Assembly: GCA_013398055.1 (NCBI GenBank)
Contig: VZRS01014563.1
Location: 449,032-513,031 of the forward strand
Direction of reading: 5' to 3'
DNA length: 64,000 nucleotides
Origin: Ifrita kowaldi
Taxonomy: Eukaryota > Chordata > Aves > Passeriformes > Cinclosomatidae
This document shows, in pieces, positions 13,443-26,837 of this stretch. The position numbers and the translations under genes are program-made. Below the pieces are notes generated by a model. That model was not told the origin of the DNA, searched no databases, and saw nothing but the letters and a program-made list of their open reading frames with translations. The number at the start of each line of letters is the position of its first letter. Position 1 is the first letter of the stretch.

Positions 13443-14674
13443 GTAAGTTATACATCTTTCTTCATGCATAAAGTGCCTGTTCATCATGTAAGCATCAATC
13501 TTTAGCAACAAATATTAAAGATTTGTGTACATGAATGTTGCCCAAATCTCAAAAGCCTCATTCCAGCAAAATCTCACTGACTTTTTGGTCAGCATTTAAC
13601 AGAACACTAAAAGAAAAGCCCTTATGTGCTTTTTGAGATGAATGTGCAGCCAGCCCGGAATGAAGTGTGTATGAACATTTCATTAACAAATTTTCATGCA
13701 ATTCATAAATATGCACAAATATTTGGACCTCATTCTTTGTCATTTAGAGCCTGACCTAAAGTCCTCTGAAGTCAGTATTGAGATTTCCATTAACTTCTCT
13801 GGAAGCTGAGCATGTCACCTAAGCTGGGAAGATAATGAAAATGAAAATAAATTATATGCATTGAATATTTTTAAGGTATGATAAAGTTAACAGGGAAAAA
13901 ACGTTATTCTGTCAGCTCTAATCTTTATCCTCATCTATGTGCATTTTTTCCCTTGGGAAATGTGTACTGCTAGTAATAATCTGTATTTATTTATTTTTTA
14001 ATTCAAACCCACTGGTTCCATTACACGTTACAAGGTCGCAAAGGAAAGGAGCTGTTTGCTGCAAGGTCCTGCATGTTTGGTTGATGTGCTCCTCTTGCCA
14101 TGTCAATCAAGAAGTTACACTGAATAAATTCAGCTCTCTTGGAAAAACAGCTTAAGTGCATTTAAAGGCTAAGGATAGTAAAATAAACAGTCTGTTAATC
14201 CTCCAAATGCAAATAAAGGCTCAACATCCAAAACAGCCTTTTTCTCCAGGCAATTATACGGCAAATGCACGCACAAGCCTTTGAAGTGCCAGCTCTTATG
14301 ACATTTTATTTGCATAACAAATCTCTCAATAAACTTTTCTTTGCATAGACTACAGTAAAGCATGATGTATGGCAGCGTGGTTTGTACTCTAGCACCGTGA
14401 CAATCCCATAGATTTACTCATCTTGTAGTCCACTCAGCATTTATTTATTCCAACTCTACCTGATTTTCATGGAGTTTCGGAATGGCATCCATAGGACTTG
14501 CCCACAGCTGGAACACCACTGCTCCAAACTGGTGAGCTGTGAAATCTGCTACATTTTAAAAGCACTTAGACAAAACATTCCAATTCCAACCATCTGAAAC
14601 AGCAGCAGAAGAACCAGTCAATTATTTCAGTTGTAAGCAACTATTAAAATGACAGATCCTGGTAGGTTTTGTGC

Positions 14675-14693
14675 ATATATATATACATATATA
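14675..14693. repeat. (AT)n microsatellite
   Basis: Alternating A and T interrupted by a single C (ATATATATATACATATATA). Simple sequence. Confidence 0.85.
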
Positions 14694-17366
14694 CAAGGTT
14701 ATTGCCCAGACTATTAAAAAATACAAGTCATGCCACTTCCAGAGTTGTAAGTGGTATTACCAAGGAGTTATACTCAGCTAAATCAAGCTTGCTTTAATAA
14801 GTTCTTCTTCCATGAGAAAGGTGAGCTTTAATTAAATGAGCAGAAAAGCCTTTCCAAATAGTCTGTGGTATTTTCAATTATTTCAAAATGAATATATGAG
14901 TAGTTTTCCTTTTGGAATTTTTCTTTAAATAACAAAAATTGAAGTTAGTTTACAATGGCTGATGATTTATGATGTTGCAACTAAATAAAAATGTCACAGC
15001 TGGTTTGGTTCAGTGTAACCTCAACTCATGGTAACCACCATGCACGGAATTATCCGCACACCACACTGAAGACAAAAGAGACTATCAGCAATTTGGGTAG
15101 TCTTTTTGTCAACTATTTACCAGACTAACTCACACTGTGTGTATCCTGAGTGATCTCATTGCTCAGAGTCAGAAACAGTAGCAGAGCAAGGTTTGACATG
15201 GTCTATCAGTCCCTGCTGTGAAAGGTGCTGGGTGTTTCCCTGGTGGTTCTGAGGAACTACAGTTCATAGTATTTCTGTGCTCTTCAAAGATGTTAAAATA
15301 TCTTAATTTTAAATTGCTACATGGCTATCTTATCATGCCTCTGATTTGCATAGCTGATACTGTTTTAGGAAGTAATGAGGAGACTTCCTTTAACTAATAA
15401 CATTCAAAAACCTGAGTAAATTGTAGCTAAAGAAGTTCCTGTAATTTCATAGAAATGGTGCTTTTTAACTTCATTTATGTTAATATTATATTCAGATGTA
15501 AGAACAATAGTTGCATTTTACAGTAGAAGCTGAAATTTCATTTTCATGCTAAAGGAGAAGCATTTTTTCACTATACAACCAGGTTACCTGCATAGAGCAC
15601 GGTAGGCTGAAAATAACAGCACCAAGAGACAAAGCAAGGAAAGAAAAAAGGGGCAAAACCAGTTTTATCCTCTCTGAAAACAGAAAATTAAAACAGAAAA
15701 ATAAAAAGAAGCAGAGACAGCTTTCAACCTCTGATTGTCTTTCTACAAGAGCATAAACTTCCATGAACTGCTGGGACCAGCATCACAGCCCTACAAGCAG
15801 CAAGGAAGACAGACTCCTTCTCTTAGTCCCAGCTTTCCCTTGCCAGCATAAATGTGCCCATGACAGGGAAGGGACAATCTGCCCAACATTTCATTCTGAG
15901 GATATGGGAAGCCAGCAAAGAGGAAAGTCTCGACCTTCCCTGAGTAGGCAGCAAGATGAAAAGGGAATCTCAGATCCTGCCATGCTCTGTTCCCTTATCT
16001 CACCACTGGGAGTTGGCTCCTAGAGCTCACTGCAAAGGCAGAGGAGCTCGATATCTCTTGTTGTTCCCTTCTCCCTTCAGACTTCAAATTTTACATTTTC
16101 AGATTTAACAAGGCACACTTGTATTTATGGGTTCCTAGAGAAAGTTTTACAATTTAAAACCGCACAGGATTGCAGCAAGGAGGAATTCTAAAAATGTCTT
16201 CAAGTCAATGGCACGGATTTAAGACTGAAAGTTAACAAAACCTGAAAGACATTCCTCAGTTGTTGAAAAGTTTAGTAATTAGTATGTAAAGTTTTAAGAA
16301 GAAATGAATTATGGTTTTGATAAAGAATTAAGCTACTAAAGGAGTGTTCTTAGATAATGGAATGGACTACAAACTGCTTGAACATGGTAGTCTGACTGCT
16401 CCTGGTTCAGCACTGAAAAAGAAAACTTCTCAGATAACCAGATCAAAGGCTGTGTCTGTCGATGCTTCCAGCAATCATGTCAGTCTGAGAATGGCCACTG
16501 ATCTTCTTCTATCCTTAAGTCTCCCTTTCTCTCATTAAAAGAATTCTTAGCTACATAAAAACATTTTTCAGAGGACAAAACTGCAGAGAACATGCAGCAA
16601 GTGATCAGTGTCATACTCAGAGACAGTGAAGAAACAGAAACTAAGCTCGTTACAATGACAGGTTTTACAAAATTTAATTACAAAAGTAAGGACTAATCTT
16701 GCACTTTGTTGATTCCAACTTGTCACATCTGTTAGAACCAATATCAGAATTCATGTAAAAACCAGGAATTGTAACAGATATTCAAATTTCTTCTGAGATA
16801 ATTCTCCTGTGGATGTTCCCAGCCTCAAAATGGAAGCATTTGGAATCACGTGGAGGGCTGGAATAATTTCTACTTCTCTCATATCCAAGCCACAAACCTA
16901 ATGAATGTGTAGTTTTCCCATTTAGAATTACCACGGCTGGATATTTTCAGGAGGCTCAGTTTGTAGAAACCTTTTAGTATAAAACACTGTAAAAAGTTAA
17001 CTGATTTGAGAGCCGCTGTTACCCTGCCACCCAACCTAGTAACAGCATCCCAGATGTTTTGTTTTTACAGCGAAGGTTATAAAACAGAAACAGCAAGCTC
17101 TTGTATAGAGCTTCAATAGAGCCTTGCTAGGGCTTAACATGATTTACAAGAAATCTCAGTATCACTTTCCACATCTTGATATGTGAGAACATGAGGTAAC
17201 AGAGCCTGCAAGAAAACACCGGAGGCAGTCACTCCTAACTCCTAGGACAAACCCTGTACAGGTTACATCAACTTCTAACAACAGCTTAGTGAAACTACTA
17301 ATTAAACATCTCAAAACTCACAATAGGGAACAAAACTCACTTTGATGATAGGGAATGCTGTCTGGA

Positions 17367-17387
17367 TTTTTTAATTTTTTTTTTTTT
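17367..17387. repeat. T-rich tract
   Basis: A run of 13 T residues at 17375-17387, preceded by TTTTTTAA. There is no adjacent target-site duplication or recognisable retrocopy. Confidence 0.8.
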
Positions 17388-17876
17388 ATTCAGAATGCAG
17401 ATTAAACCAGGTGATGCTTATATCAGCAATACCTTGCTTCATCTCAGCCAAGCAAGCAGAACAGAAAACAGCAACCCATCCTCCCCAGCTGCCATGCCCC
17501 CCTACGTTTCCATCCATGACAAGCAGAATTACACCAGCTTGACTGCCATGGACTCACTGTAGCATGCAGTGACATTCACACCTGGTACCCAGCATTCAAT
17601 TAGTCATTCATAGATGCTGAATTTGTGGCAGCAAGGTCAAAAGCCAGCTTTGAGCAGGTATGAGTCGATTTGGCATGAGAACTGAGCAGAGATGCCAAGA
17701 AACCATTGAGATAAATTGTCAAATGAGCAGTTAGACAGGGGGAAAAGCCCATTAAAGTTCTTGCTGGTGAGAGCACAGCAGAGAATGCTGTGAGCATCAG
17801 AAGCAGGCCTGTAAAAGGATTTGCAAGCGTGTGGTTTGTCAGTGTTTGTTAATAGATGCCTCTCTGTTACCACAAG

Positions 17877-17997
17877 AGCTGGGCAAGCCCCTCACTCTGC
17901 TCTGAGGAGGGTGTGCCCCGCACTCAGCACAGGAATTCCCAGCTCCTCAGGCACCCCGAGCCTGTCTGGGGCAGCAGCAGTCACCACTTCTGCCAGG
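17877..17997 (+). other. Candidate exon, GC-rich with good splice sites
   Basis: A pyrimidine-rich acceptor (GCCTCTCTGTTACCACAAG) ends at 17876, and the donor CCAGG|GTAAGT begins at 17998. The 121 nt between them are clearly more GC-rich than the flanks and are open in one frame (for example AGQAPHSALRRVCPALSTG followed by a Ser/Gly/Ala-rich part). The composition jump bounded by splice sites is what an exon looks like. The low-complexity peptide is not recognisable, so it could be a 5'UTR or lncRNA exon as easily as coding. Confidence 0.22.
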
Positions 17998-20900
17998 GTA
18001 AGTGGGTGATGTAAAAGCAGAGAGGGCATGTTATTCATCTCTGGATTGTGAGGACGAATTGGAATGAACCCTTGACCAAGAGTTGCCTCTGGATCTTTAT
18101 TCTTTCAAGCGTTAGACCCTTTTTGTTGTAGAAATGGTATTTTTATTGAATACTTGCCCTCCTCCCCCCACTCCTCTTTCCTATGTTCTAATCTCTTTCA
18201 CACCAGTTCCTGAGCATCCAGACAACTTTTGTCGAAATGTACCTCTGGCTTGGCACAAATAAGAGGATGCACTCTATATGGGGACAAGTTTTGAAAAGCA
18301 TCTTTCCTCAAGAACCTCTTCTAACAAAATAATCAAGAGAAGATAGACCAAAGATTGCAACACCCTGAGTACTTGAAGAGGCAGGTATCTAAACCTGTGG
18401 GTAACAGAGCTATGACAGAGCGCTCTGCCAGCACTGCAGAATGCTCCAAAGGCTCAATAAATCAGTATACATCTTGTATAATCACTGGTATTTTTCACCC
18501 AGCAGCTGGCTGTGCAGTAGAGGAGGCACCACCATCATCACTGTTGAAGTCTGAAGTCCAGTTTGATTTGTTTCTGCAGATCATGAGCACATGGCCTGTT
18601 GAGCTGTTTTCAGAAGCATGAAGTGACTGGAAAAGCATGGATGACTGGAACCACCTCTTTATTTGGCAATTTTAGTGTTGGCTTAGCTACAAGTGCTGTT
18701 TGTGACTATGTCTCACCATTATTGTGCACCTGAATACTCTGTTATCATCATCCTCTCCAAGAACAAGCTGCTTTGCAGCCTGTGATGTTTTCTTAACCAC
18801 TGCACTAAAAGGGAAAAAGGTGTTGCATTCCCACTGCACCAAAACAGTCATATGGTCAAACTTTTTCTTTTTGGGGAAAAAAAAAATCTCAGTTAACAGA
18901 GAGAAAACAAGGAGATCACCAAATCCTTTTAAGTGGTCGTGTTCATTGAGGTCTATTGAATCAGCTTAGGACCTTCTCAGCTCTTGCCCCAGAGCACCTG
19001 TCACAACCAACTGAGAATTATCGTACATCACACCCTTCCTTAAATGCTTTCTTCTCCCTCTGTTTGCACGCACCCTCTGGTATGAGTTTGCATCTGATGC
19101 CAACGTTCAGCACCTGCCAACATTCTCATTCCCATGGCTTTAGCCCAGTCCATTATTTTACAGGTGCCAGGATTAGTTCCCTTCCTGCTGCTAGAACGGA
19201 CATCTCACTACAGGAACACAGACCAACAGAGAAGGAAGGTGGAAGAGGCTTTTTGGACTAATAGTAAAATCATGCACTTTGTATGGTGAGAAACAAACAT
19301 TTGAATATTGGCATTTATTTAGTCTAAATTAAGAATATTCTGAGAAAACAAGACCCCTTCACAAAGCAAGTTCTAAAGCATATTGGTGCTGTTTCTTTCA
19401 CTGAGGAAAGGATGTTGAGTGCATAACTGCACTAGGGATGGTGGTGACAATCTTTTGTTTAACACCTCCAGTAACTCTCCTCAGAACCAGAAGCTGCTGC
19501 TGATGGCGCTGGATCAAAAACATTTAAGCTGATGGTGCAAGCTGCATTACAAATAATACTGCTGCTACAAATTCAAACCTTTACAAGCTCACCCATAGCT
19601 TGTATTTCACTTGTGGATTTCAGCAGTTCTTTCCCAGGAAGAATAATCTGAATACGCAAAGGTTTCATAGGAGTTTCTGGAGAATTGTCCTTAAAAAGAC
19701 ATAGACTTCTGATTTGTAAGCCAAACACTCCAGCAAAGAATAAAGACCAGTTGTTTCCACTTTCCTTGCTCACAAAGCATATTGTTGCTTTTGAATAACA
19801 TATTTGGATCTAACTGTTAATAAATAACTGCAGCTTGTAGGAGACAAGCTGTGGGATTTGACATCATTTTGCCACTTGAGTTATTCATCCCATGTCTCAC
19901 TTGGCCCATATTCACTGAAGTTATAAGCTAATGCAGGCTGACAGCATTAAAGCAGCCTGGCCTCCAGTATATCAGCCAGAGATGCATCCTGTGTCATAAA
20001 ACAGAATAAAGTGTCATGCCTCTAAGTGCCTGCATGGTATAACATGTAAATAGCAAAAAAAACCAACCCTCACAGGTCTCATTTTTAGATTTAAAATGTT
20101 ATCTCAGAAACCCGTTTATCTGTGCCATAAGAGGTGGCACAGAGTCCAAAAAAAAAACCCACACATTGCAAAGGTTTACCTAGTGAAGTCATGAAAATGC
20201 ATAGGGTATTTTTGTAATGATTGTAAGGAGAAGAAAGTTAAATTATGCTCACTTGGTCTCTCCTCATACAGTTCAGAGGCCTGCAGACCAACTAGCAAGG
20301 TTCCTACTACTTTTCTGTTCATTAACTGAATCCTTCCAGTGAAGTATTTGCCCAGTTCTCACAAAAAGGGAAACAAAACAAAGAGTGTAGAGAGTTCTGT
20401 TAACATTCTCATCCAGCATAACCAGTCTCCTGGGTCCTGCACTGCAGACTAATCCCTCCTCTTTCACAGTTTGCATGCAGATGGGGACACTCAAGTCTCC
20501 AGTGAAGGAGTTTAGAGGTCTGTTGCACCCCAGTCTTCCCATTTGATGCTCACAGGGGCTTGAAAAATGAGACAGCAGCTTGGGTTATTCACATTACAGA
20601 ACTTGTCAAATCAGGCACACAGCTTCATGATACTGGCAGAAGAAAGAAGCAGATTCCTAATTTAGATGCTTTTATTTGCCTAGTAAAGACTGAATTACCA
20701 TTGGAAAGCCAAGGTATCTAACTTAGGCTCTTAAATCTGGATGGGATGAATACATTTCCTTCTCCAATCTCGCTCTCAAAACTGCCTTTTATTCCCTAAT
20801 TGGTGAGTGTCACAAGGGAGCAAAACAGGAAACACCATTAGGAAATCTGCCTGTGAATTCATACAAGAGTCATGAGCACATTCAAGAGATTCAGGTGCAG

Positions 20901-22182
20901 AGTCAATACCTTGAATGTTTCATGCTAAGTTTGCTCAAATTGAACTAATGCCTAGACAAATTCTCTGGGGTTTACATCAGTGTTTGTTATTTACACAAAC
21001 AGTGGAAGGATTCCCCAGGTCAGGCCAGTTCACGCACATATTCAAAAGCAAAAATTTCATGCCCCAGGCATCCAGCCTAGGACACAACAAATAATTCAGA
21101 GAGAAGTGGAAGACAGTCCCAATTAGTGTCACTTGCCAATAACTCCACAGGGAAGTTACTAATTCCTTACAAAAGAGAAGAATTTTAAAGCACAGTTGAA
21201 TAATAAAGTGGTCTTGCAAATGGTTGCAGGTGGCTCCTCCCGGGTCAGAGTAGCAGCACGCGAGAAAGAATTTGCATCACTGCTCTCAACACAGGTAGAA
21301 CAGAGAGATGACATTTCAATAAATAGGAGCGAAGATTGTAAAGGGCCATAAAAGTGCCCATACCCAATGAAAATCTTGCTTCTTCCTCCAAATAAGAAAT
21401 ACAAGAACTGTTTTTAAAAGATAAGCAATATACCGCATCTCTGATACAGAAGGTCCAGATTCTGCTGTAATGCAAGAAAATAAGCAAATGCTGGAATTAC
21501 CAGTATCTCCACACCTGACTTAGTGATATTAAAACATTCATTTAACAAAACCATTGAGTCTCTTGAGAACACAGGCACAATTCAAGGCCAACTGGCTACA
21601 GCCAAATTCATAAAGTTTAGAATTGCTTTGATGGTGAGATGAAAAAGGTCTCCTCCTCTGTTACATTTACACACTGAAAGAACTTTTTTTCAGAAAATGA
21701 CAAATTTCATGACAAATATCAAGTAGAATGCCCTCCACAGTAGCAGCCCTCTTACTGGGGCACAGATGCAGCAGAAAAGAAAGCCTGTATTAACTTGCTG
21801 ATAACAGAAAGTCAAATTCAAAGCCCATCAGCTGTAAGCTGCATCATGACACAAGCTACCAACAGCACTTGGGAAATTATTGAAGTTGCAGTCGATACAT
21901 TTTGCCATCAAAAAGCCAGAATGAATTACAGGGAATGAAAGACATAAGCAGAAATACTCACAGTATAAGGAAATTTTCCACCTATTTACGAGATATCAGA
22001 CCCCTACTTTCAGTTTGTGCTTGTGCCAGGGAGTCATTTCCCTTGCAATATACAGGTTTTATTCTTCTCATTTTTAAAAGGTACAGTAAGACCACAAACC
22101 AATTCAGTTTGTAATATAAATATGTCCACAAGGAGAAAGGAGAACATTTGGCAAGAAGAATGTTACAAATAACAAGATCACC
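17998..22182. other. Non-coding stretch
   Basis: Unique sequence with scattered short frames on both strands. The + frame at 18355-18621 (88 codons) and the minus frames at 20977-21487 have no recognisable motif. No repeat or RNA gene was seen. Confidence 0.5.
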
Positions 22183-22310
22183 ACAGACTCACAGAATACT
22201 CAAGGCTGGAAGAGGACTCTGGAGGTCAATTAGTCCAACCTGCTGCTCAAAACTTCAAAGTCAGACCACGTCCTTCAGGGCCTCCTCCAGTTGAGTTTTG
22301 AAGTCTCAAA
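22183..22310 (-). mobile_element. CR1 LINE 3'-end fragment
   Basis: Read on +, this is the reverse complement of a CR1 tail: CTCACAGAATACTCAAGGCTGG, then GGACTCTGGAGGTCAATTAG, then TCCAACCTGCTGCTCAAA, then a CTCCAGTTGAGTTTTGAA block. CR1 is a non-LTR retrotransposon that in birds mostly survives as 5'-truncated copies. This copy is diverged and ends at about 22310 in AT-rich simple sequence. Its 3' end lies at the left. Confidence 0.88.
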
Positions 22311-23404
22311 ATATATATCTCTCTCTAATAGAGAGGCACTGCAATATCTTCACCAAAGCTCTCCCAAATGAAGCGAATTAAAATCTTGCAAATGACAGTT
22401 TTACTCTCTTTGGTTAAAATAGATCAGAAAAACAACCATAGAAAAGTTCTCCATGTGATTACCCTTGGCACGCATGCTCTACACCAAACAAATCTTTGCC
22501 ATCTTAACTAGTTTGAGATAAAATAACCTCAGGTAAAGCACCTACTGCCTTTTATGATCTTATTGGCTACAAGGGACTGAAAAGGCCCCATTAACTTTCA
22601 GATTCCTAGCTCCAGGACCCAGGAACTACAGAGATGCCCATGGCCTCTATTTCCTACACAGGGACCATTGGACACAAACACAAAAAGCATAGTGCAAATA
22701 CTTAGAGGAAGATGGTTCTATGCAAAGTTCTTGGGTTAGCTCCCAGTAACAGTACCCTGGCACATTTGGGAATTGCCACAGGGCAGAACCCATTTCTAAC
22801 AGGCATTCTGCTTGCAGAGGAAGACAATTTAGTGGAACAAAATCAGCACAATAGTTGGCCAGCACTAGGGCAGTCCTAAGCACGTATGACAACAGTTTAT
22901 GCCACCTCAAGAAGGACAAAGCTCCTTCTATTTGAGATACTGAACACTTAATTTTTCCCTTTAATTTTGATCTACTCCTTCTCATCCAGACAATCCATCT
23001 TTCCACGTGACAGAAGACGATGACAAGGTAATGTGCCTGTATCCTCTTATTTTCTTGTCTAATGCCAAGAGCATTCACTCACAGTCCACTTCATTCTCTG
23101 TCCAAAGATGACACAAACCCACACTTAGCACTTTCCCAGGAGAGGAGCCTCGTTTGCCACAGTGAGCAGGCCCAGTGCCAGCACAACCTGCAGCACGGAA
23201 CATTTCAGCAAAGTGCACAAACCAGAGGAAACTCCAGGGAAAATGAGAGAGCTTTCAGGAGCCCACAGCTCACATGGCCAGGAGCATCAGTGGCTGAGAC
23301 CCCCCCACCCACATAAAAGTTGCCCCTGGGCAGTGCTAAGGACCAGGAGCACCAACCAGTCCAACAGACCATGGCAAAGCAATTCATGCAAAAAGGGGGC
23401 TCAC
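22311..23404. other. Non-coding stretch between CR1 fragments
   Basis: The minus frame at 22647-23078 (143 codons, GTG start) has no recognised domain or promoter and fits a chance ORF. A C-rich run lies near 23300. No further repeat was recognised. Confidence 0.5.
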
Positions 23405-23492
23405 TTAAGGACAGGGCCTAGGGCTGTGCCAGGTAAAGGTTTGGACCTGACCTTAAAGGTGTTTCCAACCTAAACAATTCTCAGATTCCAAT
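23405..23492 (+). mobile_element. CR1 LINE 3'-end fragment
   Basis: Sequence of the type GGCTGTGCCAGGTAAAGGTT, then TGGACCTGACCTTAAAGGTG, then TTTCCAACCTAAACAATTCT followed by CAGATTCC matches the CR1 terminal region, with degenerate ATTCTNTG octamers at the right end. Only the last 90 bp or so remain. It lies on the strand opposite to the copy at 22183. Confidence 0.85.
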
Positions 23493-23695
23493 TTGTTGAT
23501 GCAGGATGAAAAGTCCCCTGTTCCAGCTGTAACCTGGTGACACTTTGTCACGTTTGCTGCTTGAAAGAGCATCATGTTCCAGACAGCACCAGCTCAGGTC
23601 TGGTTCCAAGGGAATATCCTGTACACACAACCAAGCCAAGATGCTGTAAGCCCTTAGAAGTGACTACAGCTACCCTATGTACACACAAACAAAAC

Positions 23696-23740
23696 CTCCC
23701 ATTTCATAGATGAGTTAAAAACTCATCTATGAAATGGGAG
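23696..23740. repeat. Perfect 21-bp inverted repeat, 3-nt loop
   Basis: The arm at 23696-23716 (begins CTCCCATTTC) is the exact reverse complement of the arm at 23720-23740 (ends GAAATGGGAG). Only AAA (23717-23719) lies between them. A 12-nt direct repeat, GAGTTAAAAACT, also occurs at 23713-23724 and 23738-23749. The structure would form a long perfect hairpin. It does not resemble a miRNA (the stem is too short and has no bulges) or a known transposon. A local template-switch mutation explains both the inverted and the direct copy. Confidence 0.95.
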
Positions 23741-26700
23741 TTAAAAACTGCAGGATCCAGGTCACAGTTTTTGGTGCACTTCCAAGCTTTTAGAATAAGA
23801 TTACATTCAAAATTATTCTGCAATTAATGGAGATTAATTGGATTTAGTAAGAAGTGAAATGTCATCATTTTACTTTTTAGGTAACACTTATGGTGAAATC
23901 CTGACATTACTGAGGCCAAGGGAGTTTTACAAACAGCCCCCGGAGAGCCTGAATGTCATCCTTAATGAGTTATAATACAAAATTACTGATATTTAGCATC
24001 CTCCAGCATAAGGCTACGATTATAAATTATTTACACTTGAACAGCCATACTGCATAATAGCTTTAAAATCAACTTATAGGTAAAGAACCTGAATCACCCA
24101 TTGAAATTGTCATTTCACTGTAACAGAAAATTAGGAGTTTTTCTAGTTACACATGAACAGAATGATTCAAAAACTGTGCCTACGCAGTCAAAGGTCTACT
24201 TTTTCTGCAACCCAGATGTACAGACTCATGGTAGGCACAGATCAAGATGTTGGATGGGTGACGTTTAATCACCGCTGGAAATAAGCAAACATCAAAAGAA
24301 ACTCAATGCCCCAAGACAGAAATAAACTTCATGTGGCTCATATTCTTAAAGAGTCCTCTTGTGTCCTTACTAGGAAGTGAAAAGGCAAAACAGACACACA
24401 GTATCACAGTTAACCATTTGCACTCCTCAGGGATGCTCATCATACAGACTGAAAAAATCTATTCAGGTGTGAAATATCGACATTATTCCATCCTTAAAGT
24501 GATATTATTCTGTACAGGTAGTTTAAACATGACTGAATAGAAGGATTGCTAGAATATTAGTGCCCTAAATAGAATTCACATCCCAGAGGAACCAGGAAAG
24601 AACCATCAAAAGAGAAGGAAAAGATGCTAGTGCCACATGTACAGGTTTTGATGCTCTGCAATATTCTGAGATCTTATTCTGCTTCTGTATAAACTCCTCC
24701 TCCAGAATGACCAGAATCTGTTACAAGCAACACTAAAGTCAGATTACTTGGCAAACCTCTCTGCTTCTTACAGTGGCAAGATTTCAAAGGAACAGTTTAT
24801 AGAGACACAGCACAGGAAATACTGCTTGATTGTGCACATTCAGTTCTCCCATAAACCACATTCCCATCACCGGGTGTGTCTGAAATGGGCATTGCTCATC
24901 CAGTGTATGTTAGAAAAACAAGTTGAGTTCCCAGTGCCAAGCGGAGTCTCAGCAGGCGCAGCTGATGCTGCATCATCTTCTCACCCTCAAAGAGCAAATA
25001 CATCTGATGGATGCCCCAGCACACAAAGGAAAGTCTGAAACGTGAAACTGCAGAGTGGGCCCCAGGGAGGTATCACAGGTGCAGCTCAAACTGCAGCAGC
25101 CCAAGGGCACTTTTGCTCTGTCTGCTCTCTTGTCCATGTGACAATGCAGCCCCCACATTTCCTTGGAATCCCAAGATAGAACCAGACAGGAAACGCAGCA
25201 AGTGAATTGCTGTCACCTCATTTTCACTTGGCTTTCTTTGTGGGGTTGTCGGTTGTTTTATTTTCCTTCTAGTGTTCAAGCACCAGTAATAGAGTTCTAT
25301 GTATATCACCACAGTCAAAGCACTGGGTAATTTCCCTCACAGGAATAAGGATAGGAAAAAAAAAACAATATGAACACAATTATAACAGATCATAAACTTT
25401 TAATAGGATGCACTTCACTACCAAGACACAGTGTAGTTAAGGACTTATCAGTCATTTTAGGATTTCTTCTAAAGTGTTTTCTTTCATTTCAAAAGAAAAC
25501 AAAATCTTTTTAGAAACACAACTGTGTTCCTAGTCCATATTTTATGCAGACCTGTTCTATTTGCTCAGGTTTTGAACAATAACTTAATTTTCACTCACTC
25601 TTTCTCCTGAACAGATCTATTGCACAGTGCATCGACTCCAAAACTAGTACTTCCAGGAAAATTAACTGTAACAACTATGGATAAAATCATGTTTTGTTTA
25701 TATTTCAGGTACTAAACAGCTGCTACTAGATATTGCTACCAGATGTTTTAGAATTATATGCAACATTATGCTCAATCTTAACTTTTACAAAATTGCAAGC
25801 TAATAAAAGATGACACTGCTGTAGTCAAATGATTTATTAAAGGAAAAATCATTAAGCTCCTCTTAAGCTTCACACCCCACTACCCCAAATAACTTGTCAT
25901 TATATACATCAGTGAGCAGATGCAAATGTCTGTAGCACTTTGAGGTTTCAGTACTAACCCATACAGCAATTATATATCCAGATGCCTTTAACAGCCCCAT
26001 GCACATCTGTCCATCTGAACCTGGACGTGTGAGGACTGTTCATTCCGTGCTTAAACTACCTGCAGGATGACACAAATCTGGGTTTCGCACAGTTCACACA
26101 AGGAGCGGCTTTTTCTGCCACACAAATGAGCTCTTACACAGCCTGGGTAAGAACTTACACATTGAAAACAGTTGGAATATAAACCCTGGGATTGCTGAGC
26201 AACAGAGCATGCAAATATTTGTTGTGTTACATCCAACTTAATTTAGACACCTTGCTTTGCGAGTAACTTAAAAAATTGGAATATTTTCTGTGTGATTTTA
26301 AGAGGTATAGAGGGTGGCTTTTTTAACAAAATCTTATAACCTGATGATAATCAAAGTAGAGGTGTTATTTTGTATGAGCTTCCCAACTCACAGAGCAGCA
26401 ATAGCCCATGTAGCCAACAGCCTTTCCCGCCCACAATCACAATGAACATAGGTAACATCGAACAGGAGCCACAGTAATTATAGACCTGAAAACTGTCATG
26501 GGTTCTTCTGTGCTAATGAAGCCAGGCACAAATATAGTAAATCTAAATAGCTCCTTTCAATCTAATAACAGGAAAATACACACATTAACTGGTCTACAGA
26601 GTACTTTAAAAGTTTGTGTAAACCTGTGTCTAGGCAAGCAAAAACATTCCCCCTAATTTTCCCCTCACATGTAGCAGCAGCAGGTCCTCACCAAGCAGAG

Positions 26701-26818
26701 CAAATTACCACAACGTGAAGCCTGTAACAGAGCCCATTAGAGTGGAAGGACTGGGAAAAGGTCCTTGAACTGTGTTCAAAATCAGGAGCAGGTTCACTTA
26801 AGTCAGGGAAATGCCCCC
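23741..26818. other. Non-coding stretch
   Basis: AT-rich unique sequence. The frames at 24748-25318 overlap on both strands and carry no recognisable motif. No repeats were recognised. Confidence 0.5.
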
Positions 26819-26837
26819 AGGACAACAGGGGGCAGGA
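26819..26837 (+). promoter_or_regulatory. CTCF-like binding motif, forward
   Basis: AGGACAACAGGGGGCAGGA agrees with the known CTCF core in its central CAGGGGGC and at 13 of 19 positions of the long consensus, by eye. CTCF is the zinc-finger factor that anchors chromatin loops. The motif also sits in a 6-bp inverted repeat (GCCCCC at 26813-26818 and GGGGGC at 26828-26833). No occupancy can be inferred from sequence alone. Confidence 0.35.

Larger units (their letters stand above)
13443..17876. other. Non-coding stretch
   Basis: AT-rich unique sequence with an AT microsatellite (14675-14693) and a T run (17375-17387). Only short frames without recognisable motifs are present. Confidence 0.5.

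Noticed and set aside
22647..23078. 143-codon minus-strand ORF with GTG start
   Set aside because: There is no ATG start, no homology that I recognise and no coherent splice signals.
26139..26152. Palindrome-like GTAAGAACTTAC offering donors on both strands
   Set aside because: It is a short chance palindrome with no acceptor-bounded open frame on either side.
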